This document shows, one piece after another, positions 24,813 to 33,900 of a DNA stretch of 64,000 bases. The DNA is from Alitiscatomonas aceti. GTDB lineage: Bacteria > Bacillota > Clostridia > Lachnospirales > Lachnospiraceae. Where the stretch lies: contig NZ_JAOQJF010000005.1 in assembly GCF_025567195.1 (NCBI RefSeq), positions 1 through 64,000 of the forward strand, written 5' to 3'. How positions within the stretch are numbered: position 1 is the first letter of the stretch; the number at the start of each line of letters is the position of its first letter. Below the pieces are notes generated by a model. It ran no database searches and was not told where the DNA came from. It worked only from the letters and a program-made list of their open reading frames with translations. A program made the translations under genes and the position numbers.

Positions 24813-26255
24813 TTAGAACTTCTTCCAGGTATCCCGGAAGAATAACACGAGCAGCGGGAAGATCTCCAGACGCCCTGCCAGCATGTCAAAGATCAGAACG
24901 ATCTTGGACAGGTCGGAAAAGCAGGAGAAGTTGCTGGCCGGACCCACTAACTCCAGTCCGGGGCCAATGTTATTGAGCGTTGCCGCCACCGATGTGAAGC
25001 TGGTCACCAGGTCAAAGCCGTCCAGACATACAAACAGCGTGGAGACTGCGAATATCAGCACATACGCCACCATAAAGGCGTTTACGCTCCTTAGCACCTC
25101 CTGGCCCACGACCCGGCCTTCAAATTTCAGCTTCTTCACCATATGGGGATGGATGATCTGACCGATCTCTCTGGTCATGGTGCGGAACAGGAGCACGATC
25201 CTGGATACCTTGATGCCGCCGCCGGTGCTTCCCGCACAGGCTCCGATGAACATAAGGAGCACCAGGATGGCCCGGGGCACTGCCGGCCACACGTTAAAGT
25301 CCACCGTAGAAAATCCCGTAGTGGTTATGATGGAGCCCACCTGGAAGGCCGCATGACGGAAGGCTGTTGCCAGGTCAGGGAAGGAATTCCGTATGAACAC
25401 CGTAATGATCAGCGTTGAAGCGGCAATAATGGCCAGATACCAGCCAGCCTCCTCACAGCGGAGCGCCTCTTTGGGCTTCCTCATATAAAGAAGAAAATAT
25501 ACATTAAAGTTTATACCGAACAGGATCATAAAGATCGTCACAATGGACTGTATATAAGCGGAATATTCGCCGATGCTGCTGTTTTTTATTCCGAAGCCTC
25601 CGGTTCCTGCCGTACCGAAGGTGGTACACAAAGCGTCAAGCAGCGGCATGCTCCCCAACAGCAGCAGCGTCAGCTCCAGAAGAGACAGGGCCACATAAAG
25701 GCCGTACAGGAGCTTGGCTGTGGACCGCACCTTGGGGACCAGCTTGCTGACCGATGGTCCCGGACTCTCCGCCTTCATCAGGTTCATGGAATAACCGCCG
25801 CCGGACATGGGCAGGAGGCATAACAGGAATACCAGAACGCCCATGCCGCCGATCCAGTGGGTAAAGCTCCTCCAGAACAGCATGCACCTGGGCAGGACTT
25901 CCACATCCTTTAAGATACTGGCTCCCGTGGTTGTAAAGCCAGATACAGTCTCAAACATGGCGTCTACGATACTGGGGATCACGCCAGAAAACACAAAGGG
26001 CAGTGCCCCCATAAGGCTCATAACGATCCAGCTTAGGGCCACTGTCACGCAGCCTTCCTTTGCATAAAACACCTTATTGGCCGGCTGCTTCCGCACCAGA
26101 GGCACACCCAGAAGCAGGCAGAGCCCGATGGCGGCTGCAAACGCCCAGATGCTACGTTCCGAATACAGCAATGCCACCAGGGCAGAGGGAGCCATAAGAG
26201 CCGCCTCTATGATAAAGACCCAGCCAATGATGAAAAATATCATGGAATAATTCAT
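24813..26255 (-). CDS. trkH: Potassium uptake membrane protein TrkH
   Basis: The 480-residue protein has about ten membrane segments and four pore loops typical of TrkH/KtrB: VSGFTTTGASIL, TAGTGGFGIKN, ITTTGFSTVDF and LNNIGPGLELVG. It also has SFTHWIGGMGVLVFLL. It is the potassium translocation subunit and needs the RCK protein TrkA encoded directly upstream (16-base gap). GGAGAAGC precedes the ATG. Confidence 0.95.
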   Translation of the reverse strand: MNYSMIFFIIGWVFIIEAALMAPSALVALLYSERSIWAFAAAIGLCLLLGVPLVRKQPANKVFYAKEGCVTVALSWIVMSLMGALPFVFSGVIPSIVDAMFETVSGFTTTGASILKDVEVLPRCMLFWRSFTHWIGGMGVLVFLLCLLPMSGGGYSMNLMKAESPGPSVSKLVPKVRSTAKLLYGLYVALSLLELTLLLLGSMPLLDALCTTFGTAGTGGFGIKNSSIGEYSAYIQSIVTIFMILFGINFNVYFLLYMRKPKEALRCEEAGWYLAIIAASTLIITVFIRNSFPDLATAFRHAAFQVGSIITTTGFSTVDFNVWPAVPRAILVLLMFIGACAGSTGGGIKVSRIVLLFRTMTREIGQIIHPHMVKKLKFEGRVVGQEVLRSVNAFMVAYVLIFAVSTLFVCLDGFDLVTSFTSVAATLNNIGPGLELVGPASNFSCFSDLSKIVLIFDMLAGRLEIFPLLVLFFRDTWKKF

Positions 26256-26270
26256 GGAGCTTCTCCTTTG

Positions 26271-27632
26271 CTACTTCAGTATATCCCGGATATCCTGGAG
26301 ACCCCGGTTAGTGGTCACCACGATCACCGTATCTCCCACCTGGATCTTATTCTGTCCGCGGGGCGTAAGGATCGTTCCATTCCGGTTGATGCAGCAGATC
26401 AGAAGATTATCCTTCAGATCCAGATCCATCAGAGGCACATCTGTCACAGCCGAAGCCTCACGGATGGAAAACTCCAGGGCCTCAGCCCGGCCGTCCAGGA
26501 TATTGTACAGCGTTTCCACGTTGCTGCCGATGGTATTCTGGCAGGCCCGCACATACTGTAAGATATAATCGGCCGTGAGATATTTGGGATATACCACGCT
26601 GTCGATGGCAAAGCTGTCGATCACGTCATTAAAAGCGATCTTATTGACCTTGGCCACCAGCTTGGCATTGGAGTGCTTCTTGGCAAACAGGGCCAGGAAA
26701 ATATTCTCTTCATCCAGACCGGTGAGGGCTACCATGGAATCGGCATAGGTAAGTCCCTCCTCCAGGAGAAGGTTCTTGTCGCTGCCGTCGCCGTTTATGA
26801 TATCGGCTCCCGGAAGCATCTCGCTTAAATACTCGCAGCGTTCCTTCCTCTGCTCGATGATCCGCACGCGGAAGCCGATCTTTAGCAGATCCAGGGCCAG
26901 GTAGTGGGCAATGGTCCCGCCGCCGATGATCAGGGAATTGCGTACCTTTTTCGAACGCACGCCGATCTTTTCAAAGAACTCCGCCGTCTGCTCCAGGGAG
27001 CCTGCGATGGACAGGATATCATTGTCCTGGAGCACAAAGCTTCCGTTGGGGATCACCACCTCCGAATCCCGCTCCACAGCGCAGATCAGTACATCGGTCT
27101 TTAACCGGCCCATGAGCTCCATAATGGTCTTTCCGTCAAAGCCCATTTCCGGCTTTATGCGGAAGTGCAGAAGCTCCACGCGGCCCTTGGCAAAGGTATC
27201 GATCTTAATGGCTGACGGGAACTTTAAGACCTTTAAGATCTCTCTGGCCGTGGTCAGCTCCGGGTTGATGATCATGGAGATCCCCAGCTGCTCCCTTATG
27301 AACCGGATCTCTTTATTATAGAGAGGATTCCTCACACGGGCGATGGTATGGCATTTGGCGTTCTTTTTAGCCATCAGGCAGCAGAGCAGGTTCAGCTCGT
27401 CCTCGCCCGTCACCGCAATAAAAAGGTCGGCTGTATCCACACCCGCCTCCTGCTGTACATTAAAACTGGCTCCGTTTCCCACAATTCCCATGGCGTCGTA
27501 CCGGTTGGAGACCTCTTCCACCTTCTGCTCCGACAGGTCCACCATCACCAGATCATGATCCTCCACACTGAGACGTTCTGCCAGGCTGGTGCCGACTTTT
27601 CCGCAGCCAACAATAATAATCTTCATATGCAT
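26271..27632 (-). CDS. trkA: Potassium uptake regulator TrkA
   Basis: The 453-residue cytosolic protein contains two tandem RCK units, each an NAD-binding fold plus a TrkA-C domain. The first begins MKIIIVGCGKVGTSLAERL, the second NSLIIGGGTIAHYLALDLL (about residue 231). It gates TrkH in response to nucleotides. It is the first gene of trkAH. The start is the ATG at 27632; MKIII two codons later is possible. A TTGTGG-17-TATAAT promoter lies upstream. Confidence 0.95.
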   Translation of the reverse strand: MHMKIIIVGCGKVGTSLAERLSVEDHDLVMVDLSEQKVEEVSNRYDAMGIVGNGASFNVQQEAGVDTADLFIAVTGEDELNLLCCLMAKKNAKCHTIARVRNPLYNKEIRFIREQLGISMIINPELTTAREILKVLKFPSAIKIDTFAKGRVELLHFRIKPEMGFDGKTIMELMGRLKTDVLICAVERDSEVVIPNGSFVLQDNDILSIAGSLEQTAEFFEKIGVRSKKVRNSLIIGGGTIAHYLALDLLKIGFRVRIIEQRKERCEYLSEMLPGADIINGDGSDKNLLLEEGLTYADSMVALTGLDEENIFLALFAKKHSNAKLVAKVNKIAFNDVIDSFAIDSVVYPKYLTADYILQYVRACQNTIGSNVETLYNILDGRAEALEFSIREASAVTDVPLMDLDLKDNLLICCINRNGTILTPRGQNKIQVGDTVIVVTTNRGLQDIRDILK

Positions 27633-27681
27633 TCTGTCCTATTCTGAGTTTTTTCTGAGTATTTTTAAGGATTTGTGTTCT

Positions 27682-27710
27682 ATTATACTATTGATCGCAG
27701 GAATCCACAA
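27682..27710 (-). promoter_or_regulatory. Promoter of trkAH
   Basis: On the minus strand TTGTGG (27705-27710) and TATAAT (27682-27687) are 17 bases apart. Confidence 0.7.
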
Positions 27711-27742
27711 GACCCGCCCGCAAAAACAATGGCGAAACGCGC

Positions 27743-27779
27743 AAAAAGAACCGCGTCTCCCGTTAAGGAAACGCGGTTC
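27743..27779 (-). terminator. Terminator of the feo operon
   Basis: GAACCGCGTCTCC pairs with GGAAACGCGGTTC (27748-27760 with 27767-27779, one mismatch) and is followed on the minus strand by five T. Confidence 0.82.
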
Positions 27780-27788
27780 TCCGGTCAT

Positions 27789-29972
27789 TTACGCTGTCAC
27801 CGAACGGCGTACAGCCTTTTTCATATTCTTATACGGATCCCTGCGGAACAGCATATACAGAAGGAAAAGCAGTATCAGCGCGGCGGCGGCTGTTCCCAGC
27901 CCCACCGGTGCTCCCAGTATCACGGAACCCAACTGGTATACGCAGAGACTTACCCCATAAGCAAATACATTCTGATAAAGGACTGCAAACCAGAACCACT
28001 TTCTGGACTGCATCTGCTGGGCCATGGTCGCAATGGCGGCAAGGCACGGAGAATCCAGAAGGTTGAACACAAGGAAGGAAAATGCTGCCGCCACATTGGG
28101 GAACCAGCTCTGGATGGCTGCTCCCACCACTGCAGTCTCCTCCACCATGGACTCATCCACATTGGCCAGGACACCCATGGTGGTCACAATGGCCTCTTTG
28201 GCGGAAAATCCGGAAATGGAAGCCGCCACCGGCTGCCAGGAGCCAAAGCCCAGCGGCGCGAAGATCCAGGCGATGGCGCCGCCCAGAAGGGCCATAAGGC
28301 TGTTGGATACATCTTCCACGGCTCCGAAGCCTCCGTTCTCAAAGCCAAAGGTGGAAAGCACCCACATAACGATACAGGCCAGGAACAGGATGGTGCCTGC
28401 CTTTTTAATAAAGCCCCAGAGTCTTTCCCAGGTGTGCATGAGCACCGTCTTAGCAGACGGGATATGGTATGCCGGAAGCTCCATAACAAAGGGAGCCGCC
28501 TCTCCGGAAAACGGTTTCGTCTTTTTTAAGATGATGGCAGACACCAGTACGGCCGCCACTCCGATGAAATACATGAGGGGAGCGATATAACCGGCGGCCT
28601 CATAATTTCCCGTGGCCCAGCCCGTCATGATCCCGCCCATAAGAGCGATCACCGGAAGCTTTGCGCCGCAGGGCACGAAGGTAGCCGTCATAATGGTCAG
28701 CCGTCTGTCATTATCGTTTTCAATGGTACGGGAAGCCATGATCCCCGGGATCCCGCAGCCCGATGAGATCAGGAGCGGAATGAAGCTTTTGCCGGAAAGC
28801 CCGAAATGACGGAACACCCGGTCCATGACGAAGGCGATGCGGACCATGTAGCCGCAGTCCTCCAGGATGGAAAGGAGCAGGAACAGAATGGCCATCTGGG
28901 GAAGGAAGCCGAACACTGCTCCCAGACCTCCCAGGATCCCATCCACCACCAGACCTGTCACCATACTTCCGGCTCCCAGGCTGCTGAGTGCTCCAGCAGC
29001 CGCCTCCTGAATAGCGACCACAAAGGAGTCGTTGGCCCAGTCAGTACCCATGGTCCCCAGGGTGGTAACAGAAATATAATATACAAAATACATGACTGCC
29101 GCAAAGATCGGGAGTCCCAGGATCCTGTTTGTAACGATCCTGTCGATCTTATCCGACGTGCTGAGTTTCGCCGGTGCTTTCTTTACAGCCTCTCCGATCA
29201 TCTCTCCGATATAGCCGTAACGGGCATCGGTGATGATACTTTCCATGTCGTCATCCATATCCCTTTCCAGGCTCTCCGCCTCTGTCCGGATGGATGCCAT
29301 GGCGGAGGCGGACAGCTTCAGGTCAGCTTCCACCTTTGGATCCCTCTCAAGAAGCTTAATGGCATACCAGCGTCTTAGAGACGGTTCCACCCGGTCCCCA
29401 AGAGCCTCCTCTGCCTTTAATATGGCGCTTTCCACCCGGGCCGGGAACACACGGCCAGGGGCCTTCCATTTCTGTTCCCTTGCAGCAGCCACCGCCTGGT
29501 CTGTCACTTCCTTTAAGCCCGTTCCTTTAAGGGCGGAGGTCTCCACCACCTGACATCCAAAGAGCGCGGAAAGCCGTTCTGTGTCGATCCGGTCTCCCTT
29601 TTTCGCCAGCAGATCGCTCATGTTCAGGGCAATGACCACCGGGATCCCCAGCTCCAGAAGCTGGGAGGTCAGATACAGGTTTCTTTCAATGTTGGTGGCG
29701 TCCACCAGGTTGATGACCGCCTCCGGCCGCTCCTTTAACAGATAGTCACGGCTTACCACTTCCTCCAGTGTATACGGGGACAGGGAATAGATCCCAGGCA
29801 GGTCCGTTATGATGATCTCCTCATCTCCTTTGGAGGTTCTCAGCCGTCCTTCTTTCTTTTCCACCGTCACGCCGGGCCAGTTGCCCACGTACTGGTTCGC
29901 TCCGGTGAGCGCGTTGAACATGGTGGTCTTTCCACAGTTGGGATTTCCCGCCAAAGCAATCCTGATACTCAT
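27789..29972 (-). CDS. feoB: Ferrous iron transporter FeoB
   Basis: The 727-residue protein has an N-terminal GTPase domain (G1 GNPNCGKTT at 9-17, G3 DLPGIYSLSPY, G4 NMSD), a helical spacer, and a membrane part with two gate regions: GCGIPGIMASRTI with FVPCGAKLPVIALM, and FSAKEAIVTTMGVLANV. It imports Fe(II). It ends the feo operon behind two feoA genes and a Cys-rich gene; GGAGGAG precedes the ATG. Length and motifs are normal for clostridial FeoB. Confidence 0.96.
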   Translation of the reverse strand: MSIRIALAGNPNCGKTTMFNALTGANQYVGNWPGVTVEKKEGRLRTSKGDEEIIITDLPGIYSLSPYTLEEVVSRDYLLKERPEAVINLVDATNIERNLYLTSQLLELGIPVVIALNMSDLLAKKGDRIDTERLSALFGCQVVETSALKGTGLKEVTDQAVAAAREQKWKAPGRVFPARVESAILKAEEALGDRVEPSLRRWYAIKLLERDPKVEADLKLSASAMASIRTEAESLERDMDDDMESIITDARYGYIGEMIGEAVKKAPAKLSTSDKIDRIVTNRILGLPIFAAVMYFVYYISVTTLGTMGTDWANDSFVVAIQEAAAGALSSLGAGSMVTGLVVDGILGGLGAVFGFLPQMAILFLLLSILEDCGYMVRIAFVMDRVFRHFGLSGKSFIPLLISSGCGIPGIMASRTIENDNDRRLTIMTATFVPCGAKLPVIALMGGIMTGWATGNYEAAGYIAPLMYFIGVAAVLVSAIILKKTKPFSGEAAPFVMELPAYHIPSAKTVLMHTWERLWGFIKKAGTILFLACIVMWVLSTFGFENGGFGAVEDVSNSLMALLGGAIAWIFAPLGFGSWQPVAASISGFSAKEAIVTTMGVLANVDESMVEETAVVGAAIQSWFPNVAAAFSFLVFNLLDSPCLAAIATMAQQMQSRKWFWFAVLYQNVFAYGVSLCVYQLGSVILGAPVGLGTAAAALILLFLLYMLFRRDPYKNMKKAVRRSVTA

Positions 29973-29983
29973 GTTTCTCCTCC

Positions 29984-30217
29984 TTAAACACCTTCTTTTA
30001 CCGTCACATCGATGCTGTCCGCATCGGCCTTTCTCAAGGAAAGCTCATATCCCCGGACCGTGATCTCCACCGGATCTCCCAGGGGAGCCACCTTCCGGAC
30101 ATAGATCTCACTCCCCTTTGTGATCCCCATATCCATGATCCTGCGGCGGAATGCCCCCTCTCCGTGGATCTTCACCACAGAAACCGTTGTCCTCACTGGA
30201 ACCTCCCGTAATGTCAT
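29984..30217 (-). CDS. feoA: FeoA family protein, first copy before feoB
   Basis: The 77-residue protein is a FeoA/SH3-like domain: MTLREVPVRTTVSVVKIHG, then RRRIMDMGITKGSEIYV and the C-terminal GYELSLRKADADSIDV. FeoA is a cytosolic partner needed for FeoB activity. The start at 30217 is fixed by AAAGGAGAACG; an upstream in-frame start at 30265 does not fit the family. It lies 11 bases before feoB. A 170-base leader separates it from the other feoA-like gene. Confidence 0.92.
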   Translation of the reverse strand: MTLREVPVRTTVSVVKIHGEGAFRRRIMDMGITKGSEIYVRKVAPLGDPVEITVRGYELSLRKADADSIDVTVKEGV

Positions 30218-30387
30218 AGCGTTCTCCTTTCTCCTCCTCTTTTTCCATCCCCTTATATGGGGCACATCTGCTTCCTGGCATGTTTATTGGTTACCTAAAA
30301 CTAACTCCACATTTTTTAGTTACCCACGGCTAACCCGTGGACTTTTTGATGGAGCCGAAGGCTTTTAAGGCCCCGCGGCTCCTGCTT
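30218..30387 (-). other. Structured spacer inside the feo operon
   Basis: Between the two feoA genes the minus strand contains GGAGCCG paired with CGGCTCC around an inner CCTTAAAAGCC hairpin, then CCACGG-GTTAG-CCGTGG. Two TAACTAAAA-like words follow, one within TTTTAGGTAACC. The hairpins are not followed by long T runs, so attenuation is possible but not shown. No coding frame is supported. Confidence 0.45.
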
Positions 30388-30600
30388 CTATACCATAATG
30401 TGCTTCGCCATTTCTTTATTGACAGCCACTCTGGAATCCTTAATATGGATGATCATATTTCCGCAAAGTTCGGAGACCACCCGGACCTGGCTTCCGTCCA
30501 CAAATCCAAGATTGGCCAGAAACCGCCTTGTATCGGCAGCTCCCCCGATCCGTTTTACCACTCCGGTCTCTCCCGGGCGCAAAAGAGTAATTGGCATCAT
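30388..30600 (-). CDS. FeoA family protein, second copy
   Basis: The 70-residue protein is a second FeoA-type domain: MPITLLRPGETGVVKRIGG, FLANLGFVDGSQVRVVSEL and IIHIKDSRVAVNKEMAKHIMV. Paired FeoA proteins are common in clostridial feo operons; this one may regulate or stabilise FeoB. The start at 30600 (an ATG pair) is fixed by GGAGGGAGC and overlaps the stop of the Cys-rich gene. Much of the long upstream frame is out-of-frame sequence from that gene. Confidence 0.9.
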   Translation of the reverse strand: MMPITLLRPGETGVVKRIGGAADTRRFLANLGFVDGSQVRVVSELCGNMIIHIKDSRVAVNKEMAKHIMV

Positions 30601-30770
30601 GCTCCCTCCTTCGCATTTTCTCTGCCGCAGCAGCAGCCTCCAGAACACCCGGAGCAACTTCCGCAGCCGCAGGCCGTTTTTCCTGCCTTCTTCTGGCTCC
30701 TCATGAATCTCAGCACGGCCACCGCCGCGCACGCCACCAGGAGCAGTACGATCCCATCTGCCAGACTCAT
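30597..30770 (-). CDS. FeoB-associated Cys-rich membrane protein
   Basis: The 57-residue protein has one membrane segment (MSLADGIVLLLVACAAVAVL) followed by a Cys cluster CGCGSCSGCSGGCCCG with eight cysteines. It matches the small FeoB-associated Cys-rich proteins, proposed to handle iron near FeoB. It is the first gene of the feo operon; GAGGTGAT precedes the ATG at 30770. An upstream in-frame ATG at 30845 lies inside the promoter and is rejected. Confidence 0.88.
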   Translation of the reverse strand: MSLADGIVLLLVACAAVAVLRFMRSQKKAGKTACGCGSCSGCSGGCCCGRENAKEGA

Positions 30771-30790
30771 TGGATCACCTCTTTTCTTTT

Positions 30791-30805
30791 TGATACTAAT
30801 TATCA
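30791..30805. promoter_or_regulatory. Fur box upstream of the feo operon
   Basis: The 15 bases TGATACTAATTATCA match the 7-1-7 Fur consensus (TGATAAT-N-ATTATCA) at 14 of 15 positions. The box lies between the -10 (30817-30822) and the first feo start, where a bound repressor would block transcription. Confidence 0.8.
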
Positions 30806-30816
30806 ATTTCAAATGA

Positions 30817-30845
30817 ATTATATTCCTCTCACCTGAAAAAGTCAA
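30817..30845 (-). promoter_or_regulatory. Promoter of the feo operon
   Basis: On the minus strand TTGACT (30840-30845) and TATAAT (30817-30822) are 17 bases apart, directly upstream of the Fur box. Confidence 0.82.
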
Positions 30846-30881
30846 CCCTTTTTTCGTATTTTATTTCGTACACAAAACTGC

Positions 30882-30910
30882 TTGAAATCTTTGTCCATAC
30901 ACTTTAAAAT
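30882..30910 (+). promoter_or_regulatory. Promoter of the fprA-rubredoxin genes
   Basis: TTGAAA (30882-30887) and TAAAAT (30905-30910) are 17 bases apart. The leader then holds a 9-pair hairpin, CCGGACCTG/CAGGTCCGG (30922-30945), without a T run; its role is unknown. Confidence 0.7.
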
Positions 30911-30974
30911 ATGGGTAAACGCCGGACCTGCTGTGCCAGGTCCGGTTCTGAAACAATGCTTAAGGAGGTTTTTC

Positions 30975-32177
30975 ATGAACTGCAGCAGAAGACTCACCGA
31001 TACACTTTACTGGGTCGGCGCCAACGACAGGCGGATCGCCCTGTTTGAAAATGTATACCCCGTTCCCCGGGGCGTTTCCTATAATTCCTATCTGCTCTTA
31101 GATGAAAAGACAGCTCTCTTTGATACCATCGACCAGGCATTTACCCACCAGCTCCTGGAAAATGTTTCCTCTGTGCTGGATGGACGCTCTCTGGACTACC
31201 TGATCGTCAATCACATGGAGCCCGACCACTGTGCCTCCATCGCTGACATTCTCTTCCGGTATCCTGGGGTGAAGATCGTCTGCACTGCCAAGGCTGCAAA
31301 TATGATGAAGCAGTTTTTTGAATTTGATGTGGACCAGTATGTGGTTCCCGTAAAGGAGGGCGACACCCTTTCCCTGGGCGTCCATACCCTGACCTTCGTT
31401 ATGGCCCCCATGGTCCACTGGCCTGAAGTCATGGTCACCTATGAGACCACGGAGAAGATTCTGTTCTCCGCAGACGCCTTCGGCTCCTTCGGCGCCATCA
31501 ACGGAAATATCTTTGCCGATGAAACAGACTATAAAAACCAGTGGCTGCCGGAAGCCAGAAGATACTACTGCAACATCGTCGGAAAATACGGTCCCCAGGT
31601 GCAGGCCTTATTAAAGAAGGCCTCCAGGCTGGAGATCTCCATGATCTGCCCGCTCCACAGCCTGGTATGGAGGAAGGATCTGGACTGGCTCCTGGAAAAA
31701 TATTCCCGCTGGAGCTCCTATGAGCCGGAGGAAAAAACTGTGCTCATCGCCTATGCCTCTGTATACGGCCACACAGAGCAGGCCGCCGATGCCATTGCTG
31801 CAAGGTTAGCGGAGCGGGGAGTACCCAATATCGCCGTTTACGATGTGTCCAAGACCCATCCGTCCTATATCCTGGCTGACGCCTTCCGCTGCTCAGCCCT
31901 GGTATTTGCATCCATCACCTACAACAATGGGATCTTCTGCAACATGGAGACCCTGCTGCACCAGATCGCTGCCCATAACCTCCAGAACCGGACTGTGGCC
32001 TTCTTGGAAAACGGCTCCTGGGCCCCGGTGTCTGTAAAGCATATGACGGATACCTTCGCATCCTTAAAGAACATGAAGGTGCTGGAGGAAAGTCTGACCA
32101 TCCGGTCTTCCTTAAAGAACTGCCAGGGAGACTGTCTGGAAGCTCTGGTTGATTCCATTTTCCAGTCTCTCGCATAA
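30975..32177 (+). CDS. FprA-type flavodiiron protein
   Basis: The 400-residue protein has an N-terminal metallo-beta-lactamase domain with all diiron ligands: H80, E82, D84 and H85 in HMEPDHC, H148 in MVHWPE, D167 in SADAFG and H228 in CPLHSL. A C-terminal flavodoxin domain with the FMN loop AYASVYGHTEQAA follows. Flavodiiron proteins reduce oxygen or NO in anaerobes, usually fed by rubredoxin, whose gene follows at 63 bases. The start at 30975 is placed by AAGGAGG. No glycine or proline break separates the domains. Confidence 0.94.
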   Translation: MNCSRRLTDTLYWVGANDRRIALFENVYPVPRGVSYNSYLLLDEKTALFDTIDQAFTHQLLENVSSVLDGRSLDYLIVNHMEPDHCASIADILFRYPGVKIVCTAKAANMMKQFFEFDVDQYVVPVKEGDTLSLGVHTLTFVMAPMVHWPEVMVTYETTEKILFSADAFGSFGAINGNIFADETDYKNQWLPEARRYYCNIVGKYGPQVQALLKKASRLEISMICPLHSLVWRKDLDWLLEKYSRWSSYEPEEKTVLIAYASVYGHTEQAADAIAARLAERGVPNIAVYDVSKTHPSYILADAFRCSALVFASITYNNGIFCNMETLLHQIAAHNLQNRTVAFLENGSWAPVSVKHMTDTFASLKNMKVLEESLTIRSSLKNCQGDCLEALVDSIFQSLA

Positions 32178-32240
32178 TTTTTTCTGGAAATGGTTATACA
32201 ACAATATACTACTATATTTTATCCACAGGAGGAACTGACT

Positions 32241-32399
32241 ATGAAGAAATATGAATGCGAAGTATGCGGTTACATTTATGATGAAGCAGCCGGAGATCCG
32301 GATAACGGCATCGCTCCCGGCACCAAATGGGAGGACGTTCCCGAGGACTGGGTATGCCCCTTATGCTCCGTCGGCAAAGACCAGTTTAAAGAGGCCTAA
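32241..32399 (+). CDS. Rubredoxin
   Basis: The 52-residue protein is a standard rubredoxin: CEVCGYIYDE and WVCPLCSVGKDQF supply the four iron-binding cysteines, with the acidic GDPDNGIAPGTKWEDVP between. It would pass electrons to the flavodiiron protein encoded upstream. CAGGAGGAAC precedes the ATG. Confidence 0.96.
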   Translation: MKKYECEVCGYIYDEAAGDPDNGIAPGTKWEDVPEDWVCPLCSVGKDQFKEA

Positions 32400-32431
32400 C
32401 AGCTCTATAAAAAAATAAAAGGGGAATTCTT

Positions 32432-33523
32432 ATGGGAATCAAAGTAAATCAGGAAACACTCCAGATGATCGCCGATCTTTCCAACGCCAGGGGCGCCTCC
32501 GGCTTCGAGGACGAGACAGTCCAGGCGGCAGCAAAGCACATTGGCGAGGGCTATACCACCGAAGAGGACTGCCTGCGCAACTTCTATATGTACCGCACTG
32601 CCAACTCCGGCAACAAGCCGGTGTTCATGCTGGATGCCCACAGCGACGAGGTGGGATTCATGGTCCATTCCATCCGCCCCAACGGAACCCTCCGTTTCGT
32701 GGCCTTAGGCGGCTGGAACGTGGGCTCCCTTGCCTCCTCCAAGGTGCTTGTGAGAAACTCTGAGGGAAAATATCTTCCCGGCGTCATTGCTGCAAAACCG
32801 GTACACTTTATGTCGGCTTCAGAAAAAGCATCTGCCGGGGCAGCGGATATCTCCTCCCTCTCCATCGACATCGGCGCTGTGAGCGCAAAGGACGCAGCTG
32901 AAAACTTTAAGATCCGCATCGGCGAGCCGGTGGTTCCGGATGTTACCCTGGAATACGATGAAGAACATGATCTGATGTTCGGCAAAGCCTTTGACTGCCG
33001 CATCGGCTGCGCAGCTCTCATCGAGACGCTCCGCCGGTTAAGGGATGAAAAGCTGGACGTGGACGTGGTGGGTGTTCTTTCCTCCCAGGAGGAGGTAGGC
33101 GAACGCGGCATGAAGGTGGCCGTAAACCACATAAAGCCCCAGATCGCCATCTGCTTCGAGGGCTGTCCGGCGGACGATACGTTTACTGAGCCTTACGCAG
33201 TCCAGACGGCCTTCAAAAAAGGACCCATGCTGCGCTTCATGGACAAATCCATCATCTGCACTCCCAGATACCAGCGCTATGCCCTGGATCTGGCTGAGAA
33301 GCGCGGTCTTATGGCCCAGGCGTCTGTCCGGGAGGGCGGCGGCAACAACGGTGCCATTGTCCATACGTCCTTAGACGGGATCCCGTCCATCGTCATCGGC
33401 GTTCCGGTGCGGTACATCCATTCCGTCCACGGCATTGCCTCCTACTATGATTTTGAAGCCACTGTAAAACTGGCCGTAGAAATCGTAAAATCCATGAATG
33501 GAGATATTATTAAATCTTTTTAA
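32432..33523 (+). CDS. M42 family aminopeptidase
   Basis: The 363-residue protein carries the M42 ligand pattern: DAHSDEVGFM, DCRIGCAALIE, SSQEEVGERG (catalytic and metal-binding glutamates) and IHSVHG near the end. M42 enzymes are cytosolic cobalt/zinc aminopeptidases forming large dodecamers. It lies 32 bases after rubredoxin with AAGGGGAA upstream, probably in the same transcript, though no functional link to it is known. Confidence 0.92.
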   Translation: MGIKVNQETLQMIADLSNARGASGFEDETVQAAAKHIGEGYTTEEDCLRNFYMYRTANSGNKPVFMLDAHSDEVGFMVHSIRPNGTLRFVALGGWNVGSLASSKVLVRNSEGKYLPGVIAAKPVHFMSASEKASAGAADISSLSIDIGAVSAKDAAENFKIRIGEPVVPDVTLEYDEEHDLMFGKAFDCRIGCAALIETLRRLRDEKLDVDVVGVLSSQEEVGERGMKVAVNHIKPQIAICFEGCPADDTFTEPYAVQTAFKKGPMLRFMDKSIICTPRYQRYALDLAEKRGLMAQASVREGGGNNGAIVHTSLDGIPSIVIGVPVRYIHSVHGIASYYDFEATVKLAVEIVKSMNGDIIKSF

Positions 33524-33605
33524 ACGATTCCAATATCTTCCAACATGATTTTCCTGGTCCGTGACATACTAACACCATCCCAGAAAACAAAGGTGGTGAA
33601 CGACC

Positions 33606-33776
33606 ATGAACCAGGAAAAGAACGAATGTATCCAGTGCTCCATCCACAACTGCGTACACCACGCGGGGACTGCGGATTACTGCACACTGGACCGGATCCA
33701 TGTGGGGACCCATGAACTGAACCCCACTAAGAAGGAATGTACCGACTGTGATTCCTTCCAGTATAAAATGTCCTGA
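33606..33776 (+). CDS. DUF1540 small Cys-rich protein
   Basis: The 56-residue protein has six cysteines in the DUF1540 pattern: CIQCSIHNCVHH, then YCTLDRIHVG and CTDCDSF. Such proteins are common in spore-formers and may bind metal; the function is unknown. The gene is short but has AGGTGGTGAACGACC upstream and a strong terminator 32 bases after its stop. Confidence 0.88.
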   Translation: MNQEKNECIQCSIHNCVHHAGTADYCTLDRIHVGTHELNPTKKECTDCDSFQYKMS

Positions 33777-33808
33777 TGCGGCTGATCTGCCATCGGGGTA
33801 TGGGAAAA

Positions 33809-33849
33809 GCCTGGCAGCTGCACCGATCTGCAGCTGCCAGGCCTTTTTT
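33809..33849 (+). terminator. Terminator after the DUF1540 gene
   Basis: GCCTGGCAGCTGCA (33809-33822) pairs perfectly with TGCAGCTGCCAGGC (33829-33842), followed by six T. Confidence 0.93.
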
Positions 33850-33900
33850 ATCCGTCCATCCTTATTTCAGACGTTTCCGCCTCATGTGATTTCTGGTTTT

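Noticed and set aside
30922..30945. Hairpin in the fprA leader considered as a terminator or riboswitch
   Set aside because: No T run follows and no known riboswitch core is visible; it is noted only as a leader hairpin.
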